Below are positions 50,078 through 58,865 of a stretch of 64,000 bases of DNA, in pieces. The stretch spans positions 186,001 through 250,000 of the forward strand of contig JACPVG010000036.1 in the NCBI GenBank assembly GCA_016191875.1. The letters run 5' to 3'. Each line of letters begins with the position of its first letter. Positions within the stretch are counted from its first letter, which is position 1. This DNA comes from Chloroflexota bacterium (lineage in GTDB: Bacteria > Chloroflexota > Anaerolineae > Anaerolineales > UBA11579). Below the pieces are notes generated by a model. The model did not search any database and was not told where the DNA came from. It saw only the letters and a list, made by a program, of their open reading frames with translations. The position numbers were made by a program, and so were the translations under genes.

Positions 50078-52024
50078 GTGCGCACCCACATTGGCCGCCT
50101 GGCCCTCCTGGCGGCGCTGCTGGCCGGGATGCTGATTCACCCCGCCCGCGCCCAGAGCGGCGCCAGCCTCACCCTCGCTCCGCCCGACCTCAGCGCGTTC
50201 CCCGATATCCACGCCCTGTTCGACGTGCGCGACGCCCAGGGTTTCTTCGTCCCCGGCCTGGCGGCCGATAACTTCACCATCCTGGAAGACGGCCAGGAAC
50301 TGCGCCCGGCAACGGTGACCGAACTGCGCCCCGGCGCCGACCTGGTGGTGGCCGTCAACCCCGGCCAGGCCTTCGCCATCCGCGATTCCCAGGGCGCCAC
50401 CCGCTATGAGAAACTCGCCCCCGCCCTGCTGGCCTGGCTCGATACCCAGGCCGCCAACCCCGGCGACCGCCTGAGCCTGGTGACCCCGGATGGCGTGCTC
50501 GCCAACCACACCCCGGATGCCGCCACGTGGCGGGCCGCCTTCCAGGGCTATGCCCCCGTCACCGACTCGTTCCTGCCCGGCCTGGAAATGCTCGGCGCGG
50601 CCCTCGACCTGGCCGCCGACCCGCTGCCCGCCCCCGGCATGGGCCGCGCCGCCCTGCTCATCACCCCCGTGGTGAGCAACGAAGCCGCCGCCGCCCTCGC
50701 CAGCCTGGCCGAGCGCGCCAACGCCAGCGGCGTGCGCGTCCACGTCTGGCTGATCGATTCGCCGCTGTTGTTCGAGAGCGCCAACGCCATTGCCCTGCGC
50801 GCCCTGGCGGCCGACACCGGCGGCCAGTTCACCGCCTTCTCCGGCGAAGAGACGCTCCCCGACCTGTACGCCCTGTTCGAGTCGTCGCGCCGCGTCTACG
50901 AACTTTCCTACCGCTCGCGCCTGAACGTCCCCGGCCAGCACAGCCTGGCCTTGCGGGTGGTCTCCCCCCAGGCCAGCGTCGCCTCCGCAACGTTGTTCTT
51001 CGACCTCGCCCTCCAGCCGCCCAACCCGGTCTTCGTCTCGCCGCCCGTCCAGGTGGTGCGCTTCATCCCGGAGGGCGAGCCCATCGCCCTGGAGAACCTG
51101 CAACCCAAACAGCAATCCTTCGAGATCCTCATCGACTTCCCGGACACCGTCCAGCGCACCATCGTCCGTACCGCCCTGTACGTCAACGGCGAACTGGCGG
51201 CCGAGAACAGCGCCGCGCCCTTCGAGGTCTTCACCCTCGACCTGGATGCCTTCGTGGACAGCCAGCGCCTGCTGCTGGTGGCCGAGGCCGAGGACGAACT
51301 GGGCCTGACCGGCCGCAGCATCGAGACGCCGGTGGAACTCACCGTGCGCCGCCCGGAAACCGGGGTGTCCGCCATGATCGCCCGCAACGTGACCGTGGTG
51401 GCGGCCGTCTCGGCCATCGCCGCCGGCTTGCTGCTCATCCTGGTGCTGGTGATGGGCGGGCGGCTGCGGCCGCGCCCGATGAGCGACGCCACCCGCGCCC
51501 GCCCGGCGGCCAACGACCCGGTCACCCAGCCGATTCCGCTGCGGGCGGAGCCTGTGGCGCAGAACGCCGCCGGCCCGTTGCAGCGCGCCATCCAACGCCT
51601 CACCGCCCCGCGCCTGCGCTGGCCGCAGCGCCAGGCCCCCGCCCAGCCGTTCGCCTACCTGGCGCGCCTCGGCGAAGGCGGCGAACCCATCGGCGACGGC
51701 ATCGTCTCCATCCAGTCCCGCGAGATCACCTTCGGCTCCGACCCGGCCCAGGCGGCCATCCCGCTCGAAGACCCGGCCGTCGAGCCGCTGCACGCCCGCA
51801 TCTGGCGCGACGAGCAGGATTGCTTCCACCTGGCCGACGCCGGTTCTGTGGCCGGCACGTGGCTGAACTACGCGCCCGTCTCGCGCGAGGGCAGCCGTCT
51901 GGAACACGGCGACCTGGTGCACATCGGCCGCGTGGGTTTCCGCTTTTCGCTCAGCGTCCCCGGCCGGCCGCGCAAGGCCGTTGTGACGCGGCTATCCAGC
52001 GACGACAAAGAAGGGGTGGAATGA
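50078..52024 (+). CDS. Membrane protein with VWA-like ectodomain and cytoplasmic FHA domain
   Basis: 648 residues from GTG 50078. Signal peptide (VRTHIGRLALLAALLAGML, cut after ARAQ), VWA-like ectodomain about 30-290 (LVVAVNPGQAFAIRD, GRAALLITPVVSNE), beta-sandwich about 300-420, transmembrane helix about 437-459, linker, FHA domain about 540-630 (ITFGSDPAQAAIPLEDPAVE, LHARIW, AGTWLNYAPV). FHA domains bind phosphothreonine, so the protein may report extracellular state to Ser/Thr signalling, with the phosphatase next door as partner (inference). Confidence 0.85.
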   Translation: MRTHIGRLALLAALLAGMLIHPARAQSGASLTLAPPDLSAFPDIHALFDVRDAQGFFVPGLAADNFTILEDGQELRPATVTELRPGADLVVAVNPGQAFAIRDSQGATRYEKLAPALLAWLDTQAANPGDRLSLVTPDGVLANHTPDAATWRAAFQGYAPVTDSFLPGLEMLGAALDLAADPLPAPGMGRAALLITPVVSNEAAAALASLAERANASGVRVHVWLIDSPLLFESANAIALRALAADTGGQFTAFSGEETLPDLYALFESSRRVYELSYRSRLNVPGQHSLALRVVSPQASVASATLFFDLALQPPNPVFVSPPVQVVRFIPEGEPIALENLQPKQQSFEILIDFPDTVQRTIVRTALYVNGELAAENSAAPFEVFTLDLDAFVDSQRLLLVAEAEDELGLTGRSIETPVELTVRRPETGVSAMIARNVTVVAAVSAIAAGLLLILVLVMGGRLRPRPMSDATRARPAANDPVTQPIPLRAEPVAQNAAGPLQRAIQRLTAPRLRWPQRQAPAQPFAYLARLGEGGEPIGDGIVSIQSREITFGSDPAQAAIPLEDPAVEPLHARIWRDEQDCFHLADAGSVAGTWLNYAPVSREGSRLEHGDLVHIGRVGFRFSLSVPGRPRKAVVTRLSSDDKEGVE

Positions 52025-52037
52025 TGAGTGTGCGCCC

Positions 52038-53198
52038 ATGATTCCGACCCGCAACGCCCACCTGCGCGTGGCGGCCGGCTCCGACCCCGGCCGGACCGGC
52101 AAAAATAACGAAGACCAGTTCTCCGTCTCCGCCTTCCAGATGAGCGACCGTGACGACACGCCCGTGGTCTTCGCCCTGGTATGCGACGGAATCGGCGGTC
52201 ACCGCGCCGGCGAAGTCGCCGCCCGCCTGGCCGTCGAACTTATCAGCGAGGCCGTCGCCCGGTCGGATGCCAGCCAGCCCGGCCCCATCATGGAATCCGG
52301 CCTGCTGCGCGCCAACCAGGCCATCCTGGCCTCCGCCGAGGGCGACGACGAAAAGAAGGGCATGGGCACCACCGCCATCTGCGCCTGGGTCATCGGCGAC
52401 CGGCTGTACACCGCCTCGGTCGGCAACTCGCGCCTCTACCTGCTGCGCGAGGGCGCGTTGCGCCAGTTGAACTGGGACCACACCTGGGTGCAGGAAGCCG
52501 TGGACGCCGGCGCGCTCACCCCCGAACTGGCGCGCAAGCACCCCAACGCCAACATCATCCGCCGCTACCTCGGCTCGCGCCGCCCGCTGGAGGTGGACTT
52601 CCGCCTGCGCGTCAAGGACGGCGAGTCCGAGAAACACCAGATTGCCAACCAGGGCCTGCGCCTGTTGCCCGGCGACCGCCTCATCCTGTGCTCCGACGGC
52701 CTGAACGACATGGTGGAAGACGCCGAGATTCAGTCCCTGGGCAACGACGCCAACCTGGCGAAGGCGCGCCAGTCGCTCATCGAGCGCGCCAACGAGCAGG
52801 GCGGCAAGGACAATATCACCGTGGTCATTCTGGAAGTGCCCGGCGGCACGCGCGAGAAGAAACGCAAGCAGAAGGACCGCGCCCGCAAGTTGAGCCTGGG
52901 CTGCCTCATCACCAGCATCGTTCTGCTGGCCGCCTCCGCCGCCTTCTACTATTGGGGCCTGCCGCTCCTGCGCCCGTCAGCGACCGCCACTCCGACCTTG
53001 GAACCCACGATCCCTTCAACGGCGACCTACACACGCACGCCGCCCTTCACGGATACACCGATGGCGAGCGCCACCGCTGCCTCCACCAACACCCCGCGCC
53101 AGCCTACGCCCACGGACACCCTGGTGCCTTTCGGCGCGCTGCCCGTCAGCCCGGAAGCGACGATAACCGCGACGGCTACCGAAACGAAGATACCGTAG
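52038..53198 (+). CDS. Membrane-anchored PP2C-family Ser/Thr phosphatase
   Basis: 386 residues, 13 bp after the FHA gene. PP2C motifs: GKNNEDQF (metal-binding Asp), ALVCDGIGGHRAGEVAA, GMGTTA, SVGNSRLYLL, LILCSDGLNDMV, GGKDNITVVI. A basic stretch (REKKRKQKDRARK) precedes a transmembrane helix (about 288-308) and an extracytoplasmic Thr/Pro-rich stalk. Dephosphorylates Ser/Thr on partner proteins, plausibly ligands of the neighbouring FHA domain. Confidence 0.92.
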   Translation: MIPTRNAHLRVAAGSDPGRTGKNNEDQFSVSAFQMSDRDDTPVVFALVCDGIGGHRAGEVAARLAVELISEAVARSDASQPGPIMESGLLRANQAILASAEGDDEKKGMGTTAICAWVIGDRLYTASVGNSRLYLLREGALRQLNWDHTWVQEAVDAGALTPELARKHPNANIIRRYLGSRRPLEVDFRLRVKDGESEKHQIANQGLRLLPGDRLILCSDGLNDMVEDAEIQSLGNDANLAKARQSLIERANEQGGKDNITVVILEVPGGTREKKRKQKDRARKLSLGCLITSIVLLAASAAFYYWGLPLLRPSATATPTLEPTIPSTATYTRTPPFTDTPMASATAASTNTPRQPTPTDTLVPFGALPVSPEATITATATETKIP

Positions 53199-53218
53199 GG
53201 GCCGGGCTTGCCCGGCCC
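53199..53218 (+). terminator. Hairpin after the phosphatase gene
   Basis: GGGCCGGG-CTTG-CCCGGCCC starting at the stop codon; no T-tract. The rest of 53219-53479 shows no gene; TAGAAT at 53394 is a candidate -10 for the next gene. Confidence 0.45.
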
Positions 53219-53479
53219 GCAGATGGCTACTCTCGGCGCGCGGCTGTTCAGCCCGAAAGGGAGGGTGACGGGGACGCTGGATGCGATTGAGATGAGGCCA
53301 CTGTTTCCGAAAGCCTTTTTGTATCCGTGTAGTACATCGCTGCGTCAACGAGAGTTCTGGAATAATTCTCATGCAGAGATAGAACAAAGATGCTAGAATA
53401 GCGGTATGGGAATGGTTAGATTTCCAATGCTCATAAGCCTCATATCTTCACACCCTGTTTGGGAGGGAGGATTACCATT

Positions 53480-55345
53480 ATGCGTCTCTATTCATTTCAG
53501 ATAAGAGGCTTCAAATCAATCATTGATACTGGAGAATGCAAAATATCGGAATCGGATAACATAATTGTTCTAGCCGGTCAGAATGAAGCAGGGAAATCGG
53601 CTGTATTAGAAGCATTGGATTTCTTTCGCAACGGGCCAGGCAAAAACTTCGAGAAGCATCAAGCCCGCTTGGATTCTAACAAGACCGAGGTCGTTTGCAC
53701 ATTTGCTATAAGCGAGGAAGACAATTCATCCCTGGGCATTGATGAAAACAACACTGAACTGATAAAACATTTAAGAGAGCACCCACATATCAGTCTGGTC
53801 AGAAGCCATGTAAAAGGTTCACCAACGAAAGAAGTAACTCTTACACAAGCGACTGCGGACGAACTAAAACAATTTTTCCCCGAACAGGATCCCGAACAAC
53901 CAAAACCAGCGCAACCAGTCGAGGCAGAAGTAGTTGAAGCTCATCCTGCGAGTGCAGAAGGGGCGGCAGCCTCTCCTCCGGAGGATGCTGCTCCTCCACC
54001 CAAACCGGCGCCAAAACCGGCGCCAAAACCGTCCCCCTTTGCAAGGTTTTCCAGCCAAGTTATAAAGGCGATTCCACCATTTTCTTTATACACTTCCTTT
54101 GAAGATTTGTTGCCTTCCGAAATTCCTGTATCGGCTTTAGCAACAAGTAATGCCGTGACTGATTTTCAGAAAGTCTTTGAAGTGGATTTGTCATCTTTTG
54201 CTGAAATTTCCGATCCTAGAGAAAAAGATATCAAAAAGCGTGAAATTGAAAATAAAGCAACCGATGACTTCAAGAAATTCTGGACACAATCGATCTCAAG
54301 CATAAGAGGCGAGAACGAATATTCGTTTTCGCTTGACAGAAATGATATCGAGAAGAAGATTATCTTTATGATAAAGGGAAGGGACAAAAACCCTCTGTTC
54401 CTAGAACAAAAGAGTCTTGGCTTTAGATGGTTTAGTGCTTTTCACCTGCGCCTGCGGGCAATGATGAAAGATGAAAAGGAAGGTGAGTTAGACAGCAACA
54501 GCGGGACGCGATTTGTTTTGTTGATCGATGAACCGGGCCAGAATTTGCATGACGTCGCTCAAAGAGACGTCAAGAACATAATTGAGGAAACAGCAAAGAA
54601 AAATATCCAAATTATTTACTCAACGCACAATCCCAATCTAATAGGTACTGAAGGCGAAGAATTCACGCGGATTCGGCTGGTCTCTAACGGTGAAAAAGTC
54701 GGCACAAAGGTTGACAATGTCGCCCAATTTATTTCCAAGCTTGACGGTGGAAGTTTGGATACCTTGTCACCAATAAGAACGGCAATGGGGCTGGTAAATA
54801 TCCAATCCATCTTTGACGCCAATAAATTCAATGTTGTGGTCGAAGGCATTTCAGACCACTACTATCTGTCTGCTTTTCAAAAAATCTTGAGAAAAGACGC
54901 GCGGATTCGATTTGTCCCGGCTTGTGGCGTGGATAATGTCAAGCATGTTGTAAGCATACTAATCGGGTGGGGTTGCAATTACAAGGCGGTAATGGATGAC
55001 GACCCTCAACAAGGCCGTAAAGCCTACGACCTCCTAAAGAGGCATTTCTTTGAAGGTGATGACAATTTAGCACACCAGCACATTTTAAAGCTTAAGGACA
55101 AGCATGGAATAGAGGACGTTTTCTCTGTGACTGATTTTGAAAAGCATGTCTTGGAACGAAACAGGAAAGAAGAAGACAAAGGGAAGAAGAATTCCGAGCT
55201 CGCAAGAGAGTTGAACAAGAAAGAAATGCTCGCCAGATTATTCTTGGAGAAGGTTCAGAATGGGCAAATAGATGACCTTACCCAAAAATCCAAGGGCGAG
55301 ATTGAGCCAATTTTTGACTGGCTGTATGAAAAATTTGGCATTTAA
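53480..55345 (+). CDS. OLD-family ATPase with TOPRIM nuclease domain, AT-rich gene
   Basis: 621 residues from ATG 53480, after GGGAGGGAGG. N-terminal SMC/RecF-like strand (LYSFQIRGFKSIIDTGEC), Walker A AGQNEAGKSAV (about 36-46), Walker B FVLLIDEPGQNLHD (about 346-359), STHNPNL switch. C-terminal TOPRIM about 450-570: VVVEGISDHYYL with the metal Glu, and MDDDPQQGRKAY. A Pro/Ala/Lys-rich insert (about 140-190) interrupts the ATPase. The gene is far more AT-rich than its neighbours. OLD proteins, including GajA of Gabija, act in phage defence; no UvrD-like partner follows, so this is a stand-alone OLD. Confidence 0.88.
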   Translation: MRLYSFQIRGFKSIIDTGECKISESDNIIVLAGQNEAGKSAVLEALDFFRNGPGKNFEKHQARLDSNKTEVVCTFAISEEDNSSLGIDENNTELIKHLREHPHISLVRSHVKGSPTKEVTLTQATADELKQFFPEQDPEQPKPAQPVEAEVVEAHPASAEGAAASPPEDAAPPPKPAPKPAPKPSPFARFSSQVIKAIPPFSLYTSFEDLLPSEIPVSALATSNAVTDFQKVFEVDLSSFAEISDPREKDIKKREIENKATDDFKKFWTQSISSIRGENEYSFSLDRNDIEKKIIFMIKGRDKNPLFLEQKSLGFRWFSAFHLRLRAMMKDEKEGELDSNSGTRFVLLIDEPGQNLHDVAQRDVKNIIEETAKKNIQIIYSTHNPNLIGTEGEEFTRIRLVSNGEKVGTKVDNVAQFISKLDGGSLDTLSPIRTAMGLVNIQSIFDANKFNVVVEGISDHYYLSAFQKILRKDARIRFVPACGVDNVKHVVSILIGWGCNYKAVMDDDPQQGRKAYDLLKRHFFEGDDNLAHQHILKLKDKHGIEDVFSVTDFEKHVLERNRKEEDKGKKNSELARELNKKEMLARLFLEKVQNGQIDDLTQKSKGEIEPIFDWLYEKFGI

Positions 55346-55485
55346 CCTTCTGCCAAATAATCCCGCGAATCACACATCTAACCCTTGCCTGTCACACCCC
55401 CTTTACATTTCCGCCCTTCCCCTTCCCTCCTCGCCCTCTTTCTGCTAGCATTCCCCCCTGAACCGCCGTTTCTCAGGGAGGAAAC

Positions 55486-56328
55486 ATGCCCGTCCGTAAA
55501 GCCCGGCCCGCCCGCTCGTCGCCTGCCCCGGTCGCCCAAACTGTAGGCCCGCAGTACACTGCGCCCCCCGCCTTCCTTCCGGACCAGGACCGCCTCGCCC
55601 GTCTCGCCCGCCTGCGCGTCCGCATCGCCCCCGCCGGGCCGGGCGCGCTCCCGCCGCCCCTCCCCGCCTCCTGGCTCGTCCGGGGTCTCCTGCCCGCTGG
55701 TTCCGTCGCCCTGCTCGTCGGCGACTCCGCCGCCCGCAAAACCTACCTCATGCTCCACCTCGCCCTGCACGTCTCGCAGGGCCTGCCCTGGCTGGGCCAT
55801 CCCGTCCGCCCCGCCCCCGTCCTCTACTTCGATGAAGATCTCGGCGCGCCCGCCCTCCGCCGCCGCCTCGCCCTCCTCGCCCGCGGCCTGCGCCTGCCCG
55901 CCCTCCCCGGCCTCTTCACCGCTTCCTTCAACAACTGGCGCTTCCCCGCCGAAGGCGAGCGCGACCTGCTCCACTACCTCGTCCTCGAACGCCGCGCCGG
56001 TCTTGTCGTCCTGGACCCGCTCTCCGGCCTCGCCCCCTTCGGGCTGGAGAACGACCCCCGTCGCCTTTTGCACACCTTCGACCAGTTGCGCCACGTCGCC
56101 TATGAAACCGGCGTCGCCGTCGTCCTCGTCCACCACCTCAACAAGCGCGGCGCCTTCCGCGGCGTCTCCCACCTCAAAGCCCTCGCCGATGTCCTCCTCC
56201 ACGTCCACAGCCAGCCCCTCTCGCCGGTCGTCCACCTGGAGGCCGCCGCCATGCGCGGCGCGCCCGCCCGCCGCTTCTCCGTCCGCTGCCCCAGACGCCA
56301 TCTGCTTCAACCTCGTCGCCCCGCATGA
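55486..56328 (+). CDS. RepA/RecA-like AAA ATPase, N-terminal frame
   Basis: 280 residues. Walker A variant GDSAARKTYLML (about 84-95), Walker B GLVVLDPLSGL (about 171-181), VLVHHLNKRG, as in AAA_25/RepA hexameric helicases of plasmids and integrated elements. After RRFSVR the frame runs into CPRRHLLQPRRPA and stops at 56328, while the +1 frame continues with a sensible winged-helix domain. A CCCC run at 56289-56292 marks the likely frameshift. An extremely GC-rich third codon position contrasts with the OLD gene next door. Confidence 0.78.
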   Translation: MPVRKARPARSSPAPVAQTVGPQYTAPPAFLPDQDRLARLARLRVRIAPAGPGALPPPLPASWLVRGLLPAGSVALLVGDSAARKTYLMLHLALHVSQGLPWLGHPVRPAPVLYFDEDLGAPALRRRLALLARGLRLPALPGLFTASFNNWRFPAEGERDLLHYLVLERRAGLVVLDPLSGLAPFGLENDPRRLLHTFDQLRHVAYETGVAVVLVHHLNKRGAFRGVSHLKALADVLLHVHSQPLSPVVHLEAAAMRGAPARRFSVRCPRRHLLQPRRPA

Positions 56329-56536
56329 ACCCGATGCCCTCTCCCGGCGTTCGGCCTCCGAGTTCGTCCTCGCCCACCTCGCCCTTCACGGCCCCGCCGA
56401 CCGTTCCGCCCTCCACGCCGCCGGCCGCCAATACACCCCCGCCGCCATAGATAAAGCCCTCTACCGCCTCCACCGCCGCGGCCTGGTCCATCGCTTCGGC
56501 CGCGCCCCCGCCGTTTACCGCCTCGCCCCCGGATGA
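56290..56536 (+). pseudogene. C-terminal winged-helix part of the same ATPase, displaced frame
   Basis: The +1 frame reads APDAICFNLVAPHEPDALS, then EFVLAHLALHGPADRSAL and ALYRLHRRGLVHRFGRAP, ending TGA 56536. The helix-turn-helix-like pattern fits a RepA C-terminus. Without a base change near 56289-56292 or programmed slippage it is not joined to the ATPase. Confidence 0.65.
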
Positions 56537-56639
56537 GACATGTGTGACACGCGCTCGCCCTCGCGGACACCTCCGGACACCCTGCGGACGCGGCGCGGAC
56601 ACCGCCCGGACAGGGGGGTGGGGGGGTGTCGTCCCCGGA

Positions 56640-56666
56640 CCCCAAAGGTCTCCCAGACCTTTGGGG
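56640..56666. repeat. CCCAAAGGTCT hairpin
   Basis: Perfect CCCCAAAGGTCT / AGACCTTTGGGG with loop CCC, related to hairpins at 26553 and 28191. It may end the RepA-like transcript. Confidence 0.7.
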
Positions 56667-56669
56667 TCT

Positions 56670-56872
56670 GTTGTGTCCATCCGTGGTTGTGGCCTTTGCC
56701 TTTCTCTGTGCCTCTGTGTCTCTGTGGTGAAACCGAACTTGCCATCCCCCGACTCGAGGCTTCAGCCGAGCCTCCCCCCATTACGCCTTCATTCGTGTCC
56801 ATCTGTGTCCATCCGTGGTTAATTGCTTTGTCTTTGCCTTTCTCCGTGCCTCCGTGCCTCTGAGGTGAAAAT
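56670..56872. repeat. Two degenerate copies of a GTCCATCCGTGGTT...CTTTGCCTTTCTC motif
   Basis: Copy 1 spans 56674-56732 and copy 2 56798-56870; both carry GTGTCCATCCGTGGTT, then TTTGCCTTTCTC and CTCTG.GGTGAAA. Inside, CTCTGTGTCTCTGTGGT shows short periodicity. They account for most of the gene-free 56537-56891. Confidence 0.6.
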
Positions 56873-56891
56873 GAATCGAAGAACCCCCTAT

Positions 56892-57374
56892 CTACCCCAG
56901 CCGCATCACAACTTCCACAATCTCCTCGCCGCGCGCGTTCGCGTACCCCTTTTCCTCCCCGACCCGCACAAAGCCGCACTTCTCCAGCACCCGCAGCGAC
57001 GCCAGGTTGTCCGCCGCCGCCCGCCCGAAAGCCGGCCGTTGCGTGAATTCCTCCAGGAACAGCGCCAGCGCCCGGCTGGCGATGCCCCGCCCCCAGAACT
57101 CGCGCCCCAGCCAGTAACTCACCTCTGGCTCCCCGGCGATCTCGTACTTCAGAACGCTGCCCGCCACCTGCCCGTCGGCCACGATGGCCCGGATCAGCAC
57201 CCCCGGGTCGGCCAGGATGCGGCTCCAGTGCGCGTCGAACGCCGCCCGGTCGTCCGGGTCCTTGGCCGTGAAGGCCGCCATGCGCACCGCCTCCGGGTCG
57301 CGGTTGTTCTCGAAGAAGATGTCCAGGTCGGCGGCTTCCACCGGCCGCAAAATGATTTCCGTCGGGGTGTCCAT
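56892..57374 (-). CDS. GNAT-family N-acetyltransferase (RimJ/RimL type)
   Basis: 160 residues. ILRPVEAADLDIFFENNRDP start, acetyl-CoA motif GREFWGRGIASRALALFLEE (about 90-109), VLEKCGFVRVGEEKG near the end. Acetylates an amine of a protein N-terminus or small molecule; the target is unknown. Confidence 0.88.
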   Translation of the reverse strand: MDTPTEIILRPVEAADLDIFFENNRDPEAVRMAAFTAKDPDDRAAFDAHWSRILADPGVLIRAIVADGQVAGSVLKYEIAGEPEVSYWLGREFWGRGIASRALALFLEEFTQRPAFGRAAADNLASLRVLEKCGFVRVGEEKGYANARGEEIVEVVMRLG

Positions 57375-57394
57375 ACGCCTATTGTACCCGGCCG

Positions 57395-57460
57395 CCTCAC
57401 CCCGTCCCGCTGCGCTCGCCTCCCCCTCTCCATTTCATGGAGAGGGGGTTGGGGGTGAGG
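57395..57460. repeat. CCTCACCCC / CCCCCTCTCC nested hairpin
   Basis: Outer arms CCTCACCCC (57395-57403) / GGGGTGAGG (57452-57460), inner CCCCCTCTCCAT/ATGGAGAGGGGG (57422-57433/57437-57448). It sits between divergent genes, 6 bases before the queA -10. Confidence 0.8.
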
Positions 57461-57465
57461 CATGC

Positions 57466-57471
57466 TACACT
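57466..57471 (+). promoter_or_regulatory. -10 box of queA
   Basis: TACACT, then eight bases, then ATG 57480; leaderless or nearly so. Confidence 0.5.
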
Positions 57472-57479
57472 TCCCCCGC

Positions 57480-58502
57480 ATGAAAACCAGTGACTTCGAC
57501 TACACCCTCCCGCCGGAGCGCATCGCCCAGCAGCCCATCGAGCCGCGCGACCACGCCCGCCTGCTGGTCCTCGACCGCGCCACCGGCGCGCTGGCTCACG
57601 ACCGCTTCGACAACCTCGGCCAGCATCTGCGCCCCGGCGACCTGCTGGTCGTCAACGAAACGCGCGTCATCCCCGCCCGCCTGCCCGTGCGCAAACTGCC
57701 CGGCGGCGGCAAAGCCGAACTTCTCCTGCTCAACCGCCGCGACGCCCGCACCTGGGAGGCCCTGGCGGGCGGCAAGGGCCTGCGCCCCGGCCGCCGTCTG
57801 GCCCTCGCCAACGGCCTGGAAGCCGAGGTCGTCCAAGACCTGGGCGGCCCGCGCCGCCTGGTGCGCTTCGACGCCCCGCTCGACGCCGCCCTTGCCGAGG
57901 TTGGCCAGACCCCCCTGCCGCCCTACATCCACGAACCGCTCGCCGACCCGGAACGCTACCAGACCGTCTACGCCCGCCGCGCCGGCTCGGCCGCCGCCCC
58001 CACCGCCGGCCTGCATTTCACCCCCGGCCTGCTGTCTTCATTGCGCAAAGACGGCGTCGGCATCGCAACCGTCACCCTGCACGTCGGGCTGGACACTTTC
58101 GCGCCCGTCGCCGAAGAAGACGCCGCCCGGCACGTCATTCACACCGAATGGTGCGCGCTCACCGGCGCGGCCGCCGAACGCATCAATGCCGCCCGCGCCA
58201 ACGGCGGCCGCATCCTGGCCGTCGGCACCACCAGCGTGCGTACGCTGGAAAGCGCCGCCCGCGCCGCCGCGCCCGGCCAAACCGTCGCCGCCATCGAAGG
58301 CCCCACCGGCCTGTTCATCCTGCCCGGCCACGAGTTCAAAGCCGTGGACGCGCTGGTGACCAACTTCCACCTGCCGCGCTCCACCCTGCTGATGTTGGTG
58401 AGCGCCTTCGCCGGGCGCGAACGTATCCTGGCCGCCTACAGCATGGCCATCGAAGAAGGCTATCGTTTCTATTCGTTTGGGGATGCGATGCTGATTGTGT
58501 AA
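57480..58502 (+). CDS. queA: S-adenosylmethionine:tRNA ribosyltransferase-isomerase
   Basis: 340 residues from ATG 57480. Start MKTSDFDYTLPPERIAQQPI, then LLVVNETRVIPARL, LPPYIHEP, YARRAGSAAAPTAGLHFT, VGTTSVRTLES, NFHLPRSTLLMLVSAF and FYSFGDAMLI are all QueA hallmarks. Transfers the ribosyl of SAM to 7-aminomethyl-7-deazaguanine in tRNA, the penultimate step to queuosine. The frame is open six codons upstream, but the -10 box there excludes that start. Confidence 0.97.
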   Translation: MKTSDFDYTLPPERIAQQPIEPRDHARLLVLDRATGALAHDRFDNLGQHLRPGDLLVVNETRVIPARLPVRKLPGGGKAELLLLNRRDARTWEALAGGKGLRPGRRLALANGLEAEVVQDLGGPRRLVRFDAPLDAALAEVGQTPLPPYIHEPLADPERYQTVYARRAGSAAAPTAGLHFTPGLLSSLRKDGVGIATVTLHVGLDTFAPVAEEDAARHVIHTEWCALTGAAAERINAARANGGRILAVGTTSVRTLESAARAAAPGQTVAAIEGPTGLFILPGHEFKAVDALVTNFHLPRSTLLMLVSAFAGRERILAAYSMAIEEGYRFYSFGDAMLIV

Positions 58503-58552
58503 GATGTTCAAAGCGACTATGTTCTGTTGACATTTGAGGAAATCCCCAAGAA

Positions 58553-58752
58553 TTGTCATTCCGAAGGAGGGCATAAGAAGCAATGGCTTACATTCAACCG
58601 CGCGCCCGACTGAGGAATCTCGAAAAGGACGGTAATTTTCGGGCGCGTCTTACGCCGAATCAGTCAATTTCTTCGCGAGATTACCTTCACTTCGTTCCCT
58701 TCACTCCGTTCAGGGCAGGCGGGACAGGCTCTCGCTTCGCTCGGAATGACAA
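58553..58752. repeat. 200-bp TTGTCATTCCGA element, copy 3
   Basis: Perfect 12-bp terminal inverted repeats TTGTCATTCCGA (58553-58564) and TCGGAATGACAA (58741-58752). Internal GACTGAGGAATCTCG and CGCGAGATTACC. It fills the centre of the gene-free 58503-58865; 58753-58865 has nothing recognisable. Confidence 0.85.
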
Positions 58753-58865
58753 TGTGTTCGGTAAATGGGTCTAAATATGTCAACACAGCCTAAGCCATCT
58801 GCCCAATACGCTGCGAAGCAACGCGCTGCGCCCCTGCTGCCGCAGCTCGAAGTGCACAGACGTCT

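Noticed and set aside
49016..51922. 968-codon minus-strand open frame opposite the sortase and FHA genes
   Set aside because: Shadow frame: repetitive Gly/Asp/Val/Gln/His composition and fully overlapped by genes with clear catalytic motifs and promoters.
53480..55345. Gabija (gajA) defence system
   Set aside because: The OLD/TOPRIM protein fits, but the next gene is a RepA-like ATPase, not a UvrD-type GajB helicase.
55486..56536. Integrated plasmid or prophage around the RepA-like ATPase
   Set aside because: No integrase, relaxase, partition or structural phage gene and no att-like repeats are visible in 53-58 kb.
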